64,000 bases of DNA from positions 186,001 through 250,000 of the forward strand of contig JAEZMD010000019.1 in the NCBI GenBank assembly GCA_023435745.1. Reading direction: 5' to 3'. The position numbers were made by a program, and so were the translations under genes. The notes beneath the pieces were generated by a model. The model searched no databases and was not told where the DNA came from. It worked only from the letters and a program-made list of their open reading frames with translations. This document shows positions 24,964 to 33,641 of this stretch, one piece after another. Position 1 is the stretch's first letter. Each line of letters opens with the position of its first letter. The DNA comes from Bacillota bacterium. Lineage in GTDB: Bacteria > Bacillota > Clostridia > Acetivibrionales > DTU013.

Positions 24964-26022
24964 TTGGACAGGAACAGCTTGCTTTTTAAAAAGGTATATG
25001 GCTGCCTGCTTGGAGGCATGATAGGCGATGCCATGGGCGCGCCGGTGGAAGGCATGACATATGGGCAGATTATGGAACGCTTCGGATACATTGAGGATTT
25101 TGAAGGATCTGGAACAGACGATTCGGCTATCAAGCTTATTCTTTGCGAAGCTATTCTGAAGAATAAGGGCAATGTGAGCGCCGATGAACTGGCAGAGGCT
25201 TTCTTAGACAATAAAGAAAACTATTACAATTTCTTTTATATACCGGTCAAGAACATGTTCCATAAGATTGAGAGCGGTTTAGCCCTTCCAGTTTACGCGG
25301 GGATGGGTAACATGCACAGCTCCTCCTCGGCCATGTCGATTTCTCCTATGGGAATAATAAACGCATGCAACCCCCGCAAGGCCGCGTTGGAAACATATGA
25401 CGCAGCTGGGTTAATCCATGGCGCCGAGGCAACATTCTGCAGAGACGGCGCATGCGCAATGGCTTCCGCTGTGGCGGAAGCCATGAAGGTTGACGCGACG
25501 GTGGAATCGGTACTGGAGGCGTCTTGGAAATATCTTCATAAGAAAAGCTCTGAAGAATTGATTTCCTGCATCCACTCGACCCTTGAGACAGCAAAAAAAG
25601 CCGGATCCTACGAGGCCTTCCGTGAAAAGTTCTACACGACATGTTTACGCGATATAATCAGCGATTCCCGTGAAACTGTACCATGTGTGCTCGCACTCTT
25701 TATGCTTTCAAAAGGAGATACAGTGACCGCTATCAAATATGCCGCAAATTTTGGCCGGGACGCAGACACCATTGGAACTATGGTAGGCGCTCTTTGCGGC
25801 GCACTGAACGCTGTTGACAGCCTCAAACCCGAATGGGTCGCCAAGGTCGAAGCCTCTTATGGGCAGACACAGCAGAGCAGCAAGGATGAATACGCTCCAA
25901 CTGCTGCCAGGAATCCAAATCAAAAGGAATTGGCCGAGAAATTGATCGAAGTGCTCTTTTTCAAAGCCGAAGAGGAAAAAAAGCACCTTGAAGCACTTGA
26001 TGGCCTCGCTTCTTTCTGCTAA
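24964..26022 (+). CDS. ADP-ribosylglycohydrolase-family protein (DraG/ARH fold)
   Basis: A 352-residue all-helical protein. The family's metal-binding motifs are present: 'GCLLGGMIGDAMGAPVEG' near the N-terminus, 'GTDDSAIKL' (usual TDDT) and 'FGRDADTIGTMVGAL' near the C-terminus, so a binuclear magnesium site is likely. Classic members cleave ADP-ribose from proteins or small molecules. Placement in a sugar operon suggests a glycosidic or N-riboside bond in a nutrient instead, which is inference. The start is a TTG at 24964, seven bases after AGGAGG, 12 bases beyond the previous stop. Confidence 0.9.
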   Translation: MDRNSLLFKKVYGCLLGGMIGDAMGAPVEGMTYGQIMERFGYIEDFEGSGTDDSAIKLILCEAILKNKGNVSADELAEAFLDNKENYYNFFYIPVKNMFHKIESGLALPVYAGMGNMHSSSSAMSISPMGIINACNPRKAALETYDAAGLIHGAEATFCRDGACAMASAVAEAMKVDATVESVLEASWKYLHKKSSEELISCIHSTLETAKKAGSYEAFREKFYTTCLRDIISDSRETVPCVLALFMLSKGDTVTAIKYAANFGRDADTIGTMVGALCGALNAVDSLKPEWVAKVEASYGQTQQSSKDEYAPTAARNPNQKELAEKLIEVLFFKAEEEKKHLEALDGLASFC

Positions 26023-26064
26023 AACCAGTCAGACTGACAACGATGCAATTTGGAGGTGTTACGC

Positions 26065-27591
26065 GTGTCAATCGGAGTTGTCCGGACTCATAGCGGTTTA
26101 ATTTCCGGTGTACAGGGAAGAGACGAACGTATTACGGTCTTTAAGGGCGTTCCGTATGCAGCCCCTCCGGTGGGTGAGCTCCGTTGGCGCCCACCACAAT
26201 CGCCACTAAAATGGGACTATGTGAGAAAGGCGGATCGTTTTAGTGCCGCTTGTCCGCAGAAGGATCCTTTACCAGGGGAATTCTACTACAGGGAATATTT
26301 CCAGAGACCCGTAGAAAAGAGTGAGGATTGTCTGTACTTAAATATATGGACACCGGCGCAATCTGCGGATGAAAAGCTACCGGTCTATATCTGGATACAT
26401 GGGGGCGGTCTGTATTCAGGATATGGCCATTCCAAGCCTTTTGACGGCGAAAATATAGCAAGGATGGGGATCGTTGTGGTAACGATCAACTATCGGTTAA
26501 ACATTTTTGGAATGCTGGCACACCCTGAGCTCAGCGCAGAGTCCGTACAAGGTGTCTCCGGAAATTATACGGTGCTCGACCAGATCCAAGCGATGAAATG
26601 GATATCAGAAAATATCGCCGGCTTCGGAGGAGACCCCGAACAAGTCACTGTCGGCGGTCAGTCTGGCGGAGGCAGAAGCGTTGGGATCCATCTGGTCTCA
26701 CCGCTGTCCAAGGGACTTTTCATCCGGGCGATCGCCGAGAGCGGGTGTGCTGTGGGCGGCGGTGTCGATATCCGTTTGGAAGACGCAGAAAAGGAAGGAC
26801 AGGAACTTGTAAGTAAAATTGGCGTCCATTCAATTGAAGAAATGCGCAAGATCCCGGCTGATAAGCTTTTAGAGCTGTTCTTTCAGGCTGCGCCGCAATG
26901 GCCGGCCGTCACGCCGGTTATTGACGGATACGTGTATGATGACGATCCGGCAAGAATTATCCAAGCTGGAAGACATAACAAGGTAGCCGTGCTCAGTGGC
27001 AGCACGACGCACGAAGGTGTTTTTAACTGCGACGGACTGACAGTGGATGGCTATAAGGAAAACGCAAAAAGGTATGGAGATATGGCAGACAAGTACCTGA
27101 AATGTTATCCTGGAGATACCCTCGAGGAAGCGATCCGGTCATCCAACCTTTATTATTCCGACCGCTATTTTACATGTCACCGAGCTATGTCATGCCTGTA
27201 CAGCAAAACCTCAGGCCATAGGGCATATCAATACCTGTTCAGCAAAGTCCCGCCGGGATACGATAGCCAAACCTATGGTGCTTTCCATACAGGAGAGCTC
27301 GCATATATATTCCAAAATCTTGATATGATCGATCGTCCGTGGGTCGAGGATGACTATAATTTTTCCAGGACGATATCCCAATACTGGGCGAATTTTATCA
27401 AAAGCGGAAATCCCAATGGCCCCGGGCTGCCACAATGGAGTCCATGTGTGGAGAAAGACGATCCGGTTTTGCTGTTGGGGGACAATGTGAAAATGGTATC
27501 TATACCCGATACAGGCAGAAGAGCATTTATTGACCGACGTCTATCCGATTGGCTGGAGCATTCAAATGGAACAGAAAAATTGATTCTATAA
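26065..27591 (+). CDS. Type-B carboxylesterase (alpha/beta hydrolase)
   Basis: A 508-residue member of the carboxylesterase type B family. Visible are 'EDCLYLNIW' (type-B signature 2), oxyanion-hole 'WIHGGGLYSGYGH', the nucleophile elbow 'VGGQSGGGRS' (usually GESAG) and the histidine region 'GAFHTGELAYIF'. No signal peptide is seen, so it should act in the cytoplasm on an imported acylated or esterified substrate. The GTG at 26065 lies six bases after GGAGGTG; the ORF extends to 26050 only by including that ribosome site. In this operon it could remove acyl groups from the imported sugar. Confidence 0.93.
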   Translation: MSIGVVRTHSGLISGVQGRDERITVFKGVPYAAPPVGELRWRPPQSPLKWDYVRKADRFSAACPQKDPLPGEFYYREYFQRPVEKSEDCLYLNIWTPAQSADEKLPVYIWIHGGGLYSGYGHSKPFDGENIARMGIVVVTINYRLNIFGMLAHPELSAESVQGVSGNYTVLDQIQAMKWISENIAGFGGDPEQVTVGGQSGGGRSVGIHLVSPLSKGLFIRAIAESGCAVGGGVDIRLEDAEKEGQELVSKIGVHSIEEMRKIPADKLLELFFQAAPQWPAVTPVIDGYVYDDDPARIIQAGRHNKVAVLSGSTTHEGVFNCDGLTVDGYKENAKRYGDMADKYLKCYPGDTLEEAIRSSNLYYSDRYFTCHRAMSCLYSKTSGHRAYQYLFSKVPPGYDSQTYGAFHTGELAYIFQNLDMIDRPWVEDDYNFSRTISQYWANFIKSGNPNGPGLPQWSPCVEKDDPVLLLGDNVKMVSIPDTGRRAFIDRRLSDWLEHSNGTEKLIL

Positions 27592-27640
27592 ATGTTGTAT
27601 CTTTAAAGATTATGTCGCCACAAACGAAAGGAGTAATTTA

Positions 27641-28783
27641 ATGAGGATTGATTTTAAAGGAAAACTCGAAGATGTTGCGGAAATCCGGGTTGGTGTAATT
27701 GGCTGTGGTTCCCATTCTTTCCGTAATATTTTCCCGGTTTTTCAATTTGTCCGGGCTAAGCTTGTTGCTACATGCGACTTTTCTCCGGAAAAGGCAAAGG
27801 CATACAGCGAAAAATTCGGAGGAGAAAGCTATTTCTCCGATTATCATGAAATGCTCGAGAAAGCACAGTTGGACGCCGTTTTGGTGATCGTCGGAAACGA
27901 TGAGGCCGGGCGCCCTCTATATCCTGAGATTGCAGTTGACTGTATGGAGGCAGGCTGCGATGTCTGGATCGAAAAGCCGCCCGCAGCTACAACGGCGGAC
28001 ATCGAAAAAATGATAAAAGCATCCTTAAAAACGCAAAAGCTCGTTATGGTTGGCTATAAAAAAATGTATGTTCAAGCATACCGCAAAGCAAAGGAGCTCG
28101 CATACACGGACGATTTCGGCGGCATTTCCATGATGACTATGCAGAATCCCGAGGTTATTCCAACAGTTGCTTTGTTGCACTCCTATCTGGTGGACAAAGT
28201 GCCTGATGAAACAGTCGTCGCATTTATGGAGCATCTCTGTCACCCGCTCTCTCAGATGATTAGTCTGCTTGGAGCACCGGAAAGTATGATCTATGATCGT
28301 AACAGTATTGGCGCGGGCTTTGTGTCCTTTCAATTCCCCAGCGGAGCCATGGCCATCCTGCAGCTTACCTGCGGCATGGCTATGAACGGCGGCGTTGAAC
28401 GCACAGTAATCATATCAAAAAAAGGCACTGCATCTACCGGACGTATCGGTGGCCGGCATCTGATCATTGATAACAATTTAGTGCTCACCTACCACAGAAA
28501 CCCCGATTTTTCATACGGGGATGAAACTGATTTCTATAAAGGTGACCCAAACGAAAACACGGCTGTCTGGACGCCCGAATTCTCCCGAGGCCAGATGTTT
28601 AACAAGGGGCTTTTCCTTCTTGGCTATTATGGCGAGATGGACGAATTCTGCCGTGCTTGTATCGAAAGGCGCCAGCCTGTAGATGGAAGACTTGATCAGG
28701 CATGGACAGCAACGCATATTTTTGAAAAATTTTTGGAAGGCCCAGGCAGGAGGATTTTTCTCAACGCACCTCCTGAGTTATAG
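27641..28783 (+). CDS. Gfo/Idh/MocA-family oxidoreductase (B)
   Basis: A 380-residue Rossmann-fold dehydrogenase: 'VGVIGCGSHSFRNIFPV' nucleotide-binding loop, 'DVWIEKPPA' for the EKP motif, then 'VMVGYKKMYVQAYRKA' and 'HLCHPL' in the active-site region. It resembles oxidoreductase C more than A, sharing the GSH.(F/Y)RNI loop and the VG.KK segment, so B and C are likely paralogues. The ATG at 27641 follows AAAGGAG. It lies about 50 bases after the esterase and before the YhcH gene in the same transcript. Its substrate is unknown. Confidence 0.9.
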   Translation: MRIDFKGKLEDVAEIRVGVIGCGSHSFRNIFPVFQFVRAKLVATCDFSPEKAKAYSEKFGGESYFSDYHEMLEKAQLDAVLVIVGNDEAGRPLYPEIAVDCMEAGCDVWIEKPPAATTADIEKMIKASLKTQKLVMVGYKKMYVQAYRKAKELAYTDDFGGISMMTMQNPEVIPTVALLHSYLVDKVPDETVVAFMEHLCHPLSQMISLLGAPESMIYDRNSIGAGFVSFQFPSGAMAILQLTCGMAMNGGVERTVIISKKGTASTGRIGGRHLIIDNNLVLTYHRNPDFSYGDETDFYKGDPNENTAVWTPEFSRGQMFNKGLFLLGYYGEMDEFCRACIERRQPVDGRLDQAWTATHIFEKFLEGPGRRIFLNAPPEL

Positions 28784-28839
28784 AAGATGTTTATTAATAA
28801 GCCGGCAATAATTATACCTGATTAGAGAGGAGAACTATC

Positions 28840-29298
28840 ATGATTTTAGACAAATTTGAAAACTACAAACGCTATTCATGCTTGCACAAGGATTGGGACA
28901 AGGCTTTTGAGGTCATTAAGGATTGGCTGTCCAAGCCTATTCCCGCCGGGGCCAATGTGGAGACCTTTGTGGACGGGATCAAGCTTGTTATGCAGACATA
29001 CACGACAATAGAGCCAGAAGACAAGAAATACGAAGGCCATAAGAAATGTATAGACGTCCAATTTCTTGTCAAAGGCAATGAAACTGTTTACTATGCCGAC
29101 GGCAACGGTATGGAGGTCGTAACGCCTTACAGCGATCAGCGCGACCACATGCAGTTCGCTGATACAGAACAAAGCAGCCCCATCCATCTGGCGGAAAAAA
29201 CCTTTGCCATCTTTTTCCCGATGGAAGCGCATAAAACTCAGTGCAAATGGAACGATATCACCAATGCTGTCAAAATCATAGCCAAGTTGCCTTTGTAA
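28840..29298 (+). CDS. YhcH/YjgK/YiaL-family protein (cupin-like, DUF386)
   Basis: A 152-residue beta-barrel protein. The motif 'YEGHKKCIDVQFLVKGNE' corresponds to the conserved E-x-H-K/R-x-x-I-D-x-Q core, and 'FFPMEAHKTQ' to the second histidine segment; together they form the metal site of the family. Members are found in sialic-acid and pentose clusters (NanQ, YiaL) and in the EbgC-like group, with anomerase or lyase-assisting roles suggested. Here it sits between two oxidoreductases, consistent with handling an oxidised sugar intermediate. ATG 28840 follows GAGAGGAG. Confidence 0.9.
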   Translation: MILDKFENYKRYSCLHKDWDKAFEVIKDWLSKPIPAGANVETFVDGIKLVMQTYTTIEPEDKKYEGHKKCIDVQFLVKGNETVYYADGNGMEVVTPYSDQRDHMQFADTEQSSPIHLAEKTFAIFFPMEAHKTQCKWNDITNAVKIIAKLPL

Positions 29299-29348
29299 GT
29301 TGCGCGTTTATTGTGATTATGGCAAATCCCTAAGGAGGCATAAATAAC

Positions 29349-30383
29349 ATGAGTTATCAGCGTGATTTTGACAAATATTTGACGGTTGGCGTTATTGGGA
29401 CCGGAAGCCATTGCTACCGCAACATTTTGCCAGTCATGAATTATTTACCGGTCCGCCTGTCGGCAGTATGCGACATCAACCCCGAATCCGCAAGAAAGAC
29501 AGCCGCACAATACGGCTGCAGAGCCTATACAACACCGGCTGAAATGTATGAAAAGGAATCGCTGGATGCGGTGTTTATCTGTGTCGGACCGAAACAGCAC
29601 CCGGCATTAATAACGGAAGCCCTCCGTGCAAAGGTGAACGTATGGGTGGAAAAACCGATTTCCGTTCGCACTTCTCAGATTGAGGAAATGATCCGCAACA
29701 GAGGTGACTGCGTCGTAGTCGTCGGTCTGAAAAAGGCCTTCATGCCTGCGACCTATAAAGCGTTGGAGGTTATTAATAGCCCCGATTATGGCAATCTTCG
29801 TTCCCTTTTGGCTGTTTATCCGATGAAGATGGAACAAAACGGAGAAGAACTGCTAGCTGCTAATGAAACTCCCAACTGGCTTTTAAACGGTGTTCACCCA
29901 CTCTCATTCCTTATGCGGGTCGGCGGCGAAGTAAAAGCGGTCACGACCGTGTCAGGAAGATATGGAAACGGAGCAGTGCTTCTGGAATATAAAAGCGGTG
30001 TGATGGGCACTCTGCATCTGGCCAGCGGCGCTTCCCCTTCCCGGGAGATGTACGGCGTTTACGGGGAAAACTGGAGCATTACGGTCAATGATACGAGAGT
30101 CGGCCTGCAGCGCGGTATTCCCTTCGAATATACACGGACATTCAATCATGTTCCGAAGGGCTTTGATAGCGGCGAAATTGTCTGGGAAGCTGATAACTGC
30201 CTTGCCACTTTGGAAAACAAAGCACTGTTCACTCAAGGATTCTACAACGAGACAAAATATTTCTGCGACTGTGTATTGAACGGCGAAAAGCCAACAGAGG
30301 GAACGCTTGAGTTTGCACTGGAAATTATGCGCGTCTATGAGGCTGCATTCTGCTCTCACGGCGCCCGTATCGAACTGACATAA
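29349..30383 (+). CDS. Gfo/Idh/MocA-family oxidoreductase (C)
   Basis: A 344-residue dehydrogenase, last gene of the plus-strand operon. It has the Rossmann loop 'VGVIGTGSHCYRNILPV', the EKP motif in 'NVWVEKPISV', 'VVVGLKKAFMPATYKAL' and 'NGVHPLSFLM' in place of the usual H-x-x-D region. The shared GSH loop, KK segment and HPL motif mark it as a paralogue of oxidoreductase B. A start at 29349 is supported by AAGGAGG. A bidirectional terminator lies 90 bases downstream, shared with the convergent transketolase operon. Confidence 0.9.
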   Translation: MSYQRDFDKYLTVGVIGTGSHCYRNILPVMNYLPVRLSAVCDINPESARKTAAQYGCRAYTTPAEMYEKESLDAVFICVGPKQHPALITEALRAKVNVWVEKPISVRTSQIEEMIRNRGDCVVVVGLKKAFMPATYKALEVINSPDYGNLRSLLAVYPMKMEQNGEELLAANETPNWLLNGVHPLSFLMRVGGEVKAVTTVSGRYGNGAVLLEYKSGVMGTLHLASGASPSREMYGVYGENWSITVNDTRVGLQRGIPFEYTRTFNHVPKGFDSGEIVWEADNCLATLENKALFTQGFYNETKYFCDCVLNGEKPTEGTLEFALEIMRVYEAAFCSHGARIELT

Positions 30384-30473
30384 AGAAGCAGCAGTAAACC
30401 GCGAATCAGGTGTTCGACCTTTCACCGCCTAGTTACCGTTATGGCAACTGGGCACAACGCACCACTTGCTAAA

Positions 30474-30513
30474 AACGGCGCTGTCCCATACTGGCAGCGC
30501 CGTTCTTTATTTT
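30474..30513. terminator. Bidirectional terminator between the two catabolic operons
   Basis: Perfect stem AACGGCGCTG/CAGCGCCGTT (30474-30504). T-rich tracts follow on both strands (CTTTATTTTTT on plus, TTTTTAGC on minus). Confidence 0.85.
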
Positions 30514-30527
30514 TTAATTCAAGTCAT

Positions 30528-31466
30528 TTATGCTCCTTGTAAAATACTTTCAACTGCTTTTATTATGTGTGGAGTCGTGAGCTTGTATTTATTAAGAAGC
30601 AAATTGTATGCCCCGCTTTCTCCGAAGGTGTCGTCAAGTCCGACCCTTTTGAGCCTTACCGGATATTTTTCAGAAAGGCACTCAGCGACCGCGCTGCCTA
30701 AGCCTCCAATAATGGTATGCTCTTCCACGCTGACAACGGCTCCGGTCTTTTTCGCACATTCAATCATAGTAACGCAGTCAAACGGCTTCAAAGTTGTATG
30801 TTCGACCACGCATGCTTCAATTCCTCTCAAGGAAAGCTCCCTGCAAGCATCAAGCACAAAAGGCAACAGCGTGCCGCAAACTGTTAAGGTGACATGATTC
30901 CCTTCTCTTAGAACTTTTGCCTTCCCAATGGTAAAAGCTTCATCTCCATTATGGTACGAAGCCACATTGTCTCTGGACAGTCTCAGATAAACCGGTCCGT
31001 TATACTCCAGCATGGCTTTTACAGCCCCTCGGGTAGTTTCGACATCAGATGGTACAAGTACCGTCATATTTGGCATTGACCGCATTACTGCCAAGTCCAT
31101 TACAGCCTGGTGACTGGCACCATCCGCAAAGTCCGAAAGCCCTGCATAGCCGCCTGCAAGCTTTACGTTAAGCCTGTTATATGCCAGGAGGCTTCTGACC
31201 GGATCGCCCGCTCTTAATGTGATAAGGAAGGCAAATGTCGAAGCCACAGGTATAAGTCCGCATGTAGCCATTCCTGCGGCGGCGCTTACCATGTTGGCTT
31301 CAGCTATCCCGAAATTGTAAAAACGCTCGGGATATTTGTCTCCAAAAACTTTTGTCTGGGTACTGCTGGATACATCCGCATCAAGAACCACCATCTTATC
31401 AAATTGATCTCCCAGCTCCCGCAGGGTTTCTCCGAAAACAAGTCTCATTGGTTTTGGTGTAATCAC
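30528..31466 (-). CDS. Transketolase, C-terminal subunit (split enzyme)
   Basis: A 312-residue protein equivalent to the pyrimidine-binding and C-terminal domains of transketolase. 'YNFGIAEANMVSAAAGMA' contains the conserved glutamate that activates thiamine diphosphate, and 'DGASHQAVMDLAVMRSMPNM' is the usual Pyr-domain segment. The start is a GTG at 31466 that overlaps the upstream subunit's stop (GTGA) behind AGGAGG, so the two are translationally coupled. With the N-terminal half it would form one active enzyme transferring two-carbon ketol units between sugar phosphates. A specialised split transketolase (such as apulose-4-phosphate transketolase) is an alternative to the housekeeping role. 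Confidence 0.93.
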   Translation of the reverse strand: MITPKPMRLVFGETLRELGDQFDKMVVLDADVSSSTQTKVFGDKYPERFYNFGIAEANMVSAAAGMATCGLIPVASTFAFLITLRAGDPVRSLLAYNRLNVKLAGGYAGLSDFADGASHQAVMDLAVMRSMPNMTVLVPSDVETTRGAVKAMLEYNGPVYLRLSRDNVASYHNGDEAFTIGKAKVLREGNHVTLTVCGTLLPFVLDACRELSLRGIEACVVEHTTLKPFDCVTMIECAKKTGAVVSVEEHTIIGGLGSAVAECLSEKYPVRLKRVGLDDTFGESGAYNLLLNKYKLTTPHIIKAVESILQGA

Positions 31467-32287
31467 AGTAGCGCCTCCTTTAATTCCTTCATGGCCTGTT
31501 CATATTCTTCCTTGTCCACTGTTTTTCCATGCCATGCTGACTGGCCTTCCATAAAGGAAACTCCTTTGCCCTTGATGGTGTCTGCAACAACAGCAACAGG
31601 TCCATTATGGTCCAGGGCTTTTTTAAAGGCATCTGTCAGTGATTTTACACAATGGCCGTTACAGTTTATTGTATGAAGCCCGAAGGACGTTAATTTCAGT
31701 TCCAGATCACCCAAAGGCATTATTTGAGACTCAGTGCCGTCAAGCTGCACCCTGTTCCGGTCTACGATCACAATAAGGTTATCAAGCTCCCATTTCGCAG
31801 CAGCCATCATGGCCTCCCAATTCTGTCCCTCCTGCATCTCCCCATCCCCACACAATACAAAAACCTTGTATCTGCTTCCAAGGTTTTTTGCCGCAAGAGC
31901 CATACCGACTCCCACTGAAATCCCCATCCCCAAAGAACCGGTGGACATCTCGACCCCGGGAAGCTTAAACATACACGGATGCCCCTGCAGGCAGCTTTCA
32001 AGCTGCCGCAGCGTATTAAGCTGAGTCCAGGCGAAATATCCCTTTCGTGCAAGCGTTGCATATAGCGCAGGAGCTGCATGCCCTTTGCTCAGGACAAATC
32101 TGTCCCTATCGGGATTTAAAGGATCTTCAGGATCAATATTCATTATCTCGTCATACAGAACTGTCAATATTTCGGCGCAGGATAAGCTGCCACCTGAGTG
32201 ACCGCTGCCCGCCCTATGCACCATATCAATTATTGTGAGCCTCAGTTCTTGTGCTGTTTTCTGCATCTGCTCCATTGAATGTATCAT
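31463..32287 (-). CDS. Transketolase, N-terminal subunit (split enzyme)
   Basis: A 274-residue protein equivalent to the pyrophosphate-binding domain of transketolase. The thiamine-diphosphate motif starts 'CGDGEMQEGQNWEAMMAA' and ends at 'IVDRNRVQLDG'; the catalytic loop histidines in 'HRAGSGHSGGSLS' and 'SKGHAAPALY' are present. ATG 32287 overlaps the previous stop by four bases (ATGA) behind AGGAGG. Regulation by the LacI-type operator upstream of the first gene of the operon (the isomerase) suggests that this pair serves the locus pathway rather than general metabolism. Confidence 0.94.
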   Translation of the reverse strand: MIHSMEQMQKTAQELRLTIIDMVHRAGSGHSGGSLSCAEILTVLYDEIMNIDPEDPLNPDRDRFVLSKGHAAPALYATLARKGYFAWTQLNTLRQLESCLQGHPCMFKLPGVEMSTGSLGMGISVGVGMALAAKNLGSRYKVFVLCGDGEMQEGQNWEAMMAAAKWELDNLIVIVDRNRVQLDGTESQIMPLGDLELKLTSFGLHTINCNGHCVKSLTDAFKKALDHNGPVAVVADTIKGKGVSFMEGQSAWHGKTVDKEEYEQAMKELKEALL

Positions 32288-33114
32288 CTGATCCTCCTGT
32301 TATATTCCTCTATCATTGGCAGCAGGTATTCGGCTGCCTGACGGGCGGCAGTGTCTGGGTCGGGCTGTGGAAAAATTTCCACCGACCCCCATCCATTAAA
32401 TTTTATCGCATGAAGGGCGTCGAATATCTCATCAAAGTTTAAATGCCCTCTGCCCGGCGCCAGTCTGTTTGAATCCGCAAAGTGAATGTATTTCACCAAT
32501 GATCCGTTCCGGAGAAGACTGTCGCCTATCTGATCATCCTCTATATTCATATGAAATACATCAGGCATGAGGCCAATATTTTTATTCTTGAGTTTTGATA
32601 CAAGCTCTGCCCCTTCATCCACATTGTTAACAAAATTTATTTCGTATCTGTTTACCGGCTCGATAAGTATTGTAACATTATGTTTATATGCTTTCTCACA
32701 TATACAGTCTACAGTCTCAATAAAAAGTCTCTCAGCGTCGCTCTTGCTCTGCCCTTCGGCAACAAAGCCCCGCGCACGTCCCACGTTAACCAGCCCGCCA
32801 AAATCCTTCGCCAGGACGATAAGTCCGTTGAATACTTCAACACTCTTGTTTCTCATTGTCTTTTCCGGGTGGGTAAAATATAACCCCAGCGCTGCAAATA
32901 CCTGACCGGTGCTTATACAGCTCACTTCAATCTTATATTTATTCAGCCATCGGTCCAGCTCAATCGGATCGATATCCTCTGCAGACTTTAAAGCCAGTTC
33001 CACTCCATGGTAAGCATATTCCGAAGCCTTCCGGATAGATTCCTCAAATCCTCGCCAGACAACAAAGGCTGACGGCAGGGCGTCCATTCCGGATATAGCG
33101 ACTGCCAGTTTCAT
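32284..33114 (-). CDS. Sugar phosphate isomerase/epimerase, xylose-isomerase-like TIM barrel
   Basis: A 276-residue TIM barrel of the AP-endonuclease-2/xylose-isomerase-like superfamily. Expected metal-binding residues lie in 'ILIEPVNRYEINFVNN', 'MPDVFHMNIED', 'HFADSNRLAPGRGH' and the C-terminal 'VEIFPQP'. From memory, the pattern (STGQ near residue 65, EP.NRYE..F.N, D.FHMNIE, H.ADSNR.APG.GH) closely resembles 5-keto-L-gluconate epimerase IolO of Thermotoga and ketose 3-epimerases. The ATG at 33114 sits behind AAGGAGTG; the longer ORF to 33177 is unsupported. It overlaps the transketolase N subunit. Confidence 0.9.
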   Translation of the reverse strand: MKLAVAISGMDALPSAFVVWRGFEESIRKASEYAYHGVELALKSAEDIDPIELDRWLNKYKIEVSCISTGQVFAALGLYFTHPEKTMRNKSVEVFNGLIVLAKDFGGLVNVGRARGFVAEGQSKSDAERLFIETVDCICEKAYKHNVTILIEPVNRYEINFVNNVDEGAELVSKLKNKNIGLMPDVFHMNIEDDQIGDSLLRNGSLVKYIHFADSNRLAPGRGHLNFDEIFDALHAIKFNGWGSVEIFPQPDPDTAARQAAEYLLPMIEEYNRRIR

Positions 33115-33134
33115 TGAAATCACTCCTTGAGTTT

Positions 33135-33626
33135 TTATTTTACAGGTCCTTTGTGCTCCCAACTTCCCAGGCTGCACAATGACTCTTCTGCTTCCTCGAT
33201 GAGGCCAAGGGAGATATCATGCCTTCCTCCCTCATATTCCGTGGTCAGCCAGACCTCAAGAATTTCCAGTGCTTCAGAAAATCCTGTTATTTTTCCTCCA
33301 AGGCATAAAATATTGGAATTGTTGTGGGCGCGTGTCATTTTTCCCATATATATATTAGTACAGAGAGACGCACGAACACCCTTGAATTTGTTTGCAATGA
33401 TACTCATACCTATACCGGTAGAACAGATAAGGATGCCTTTTTCAGCTGCGCCACTGGAAACAGCTCCCGCAACACTTGCCGCATAATGCGGATAACGGAC
33501 AATTTCATCCGAACCCGTCCCAACGTCATTATATGGTATCCCTTTGCTGTCCAGATATTCAAGAATTTTCAGCTTAAGCTCGTATCCGCCATGGTCATTC
33601 CCGACCCAGATTTCTTTCTTTTGCAT
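33135..33626 (-). CDS. RpiB/LacA/LacB-family sugar-phosphate isomerase
   Basis: A 163-residue aldose-ketose isomerase. 'VGNDHGGYELK' (usual GSDHAG), the base-catalyst cysteine region 'GILICSTGIGMSIIANK', 'TRAHNNSNILCLGGK' and 'EGGRH' match ribose-5-phosphate isomerase B and galactose-6-phosphate isomerase. It would interconvert an aldose and ketose phosphate, linking the pathway to pentose phosphates. It is the first gene of the minus-strand operon, with ATG 33626 behind GAGGAG, and a promoter and operator immediately upstream. Ribose versus other sugar specificity cannot be decided. Confidence 0.92.
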   Translation of the reverse strand: MQKKEIWVGNDHGGYELKLKILEYLDSKGIPYNDVGTGSDEIVRYPHYAASVAGAVSSGAAEKGILICSTGIGMSIIANKFKGVRASLCTNIYMGKMTRAHNNSNILCLGGKITGFSEALEILEVWLTTEYEGGRHDISLGLIEEAEESLCSLGSWEHKGPVK

Positions 33627-33641
33627 TTTTATCTCCTCAAA

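Noticed and set aside
24964..26022. ADP-ribosylglycohydrolase as part of a toxin-antitoxin or anti-phage system
   Set aside because: No ADP-ribosyltransferase, toxin or defence gene is adjacent; the operon context is entirely sugar catabolism.
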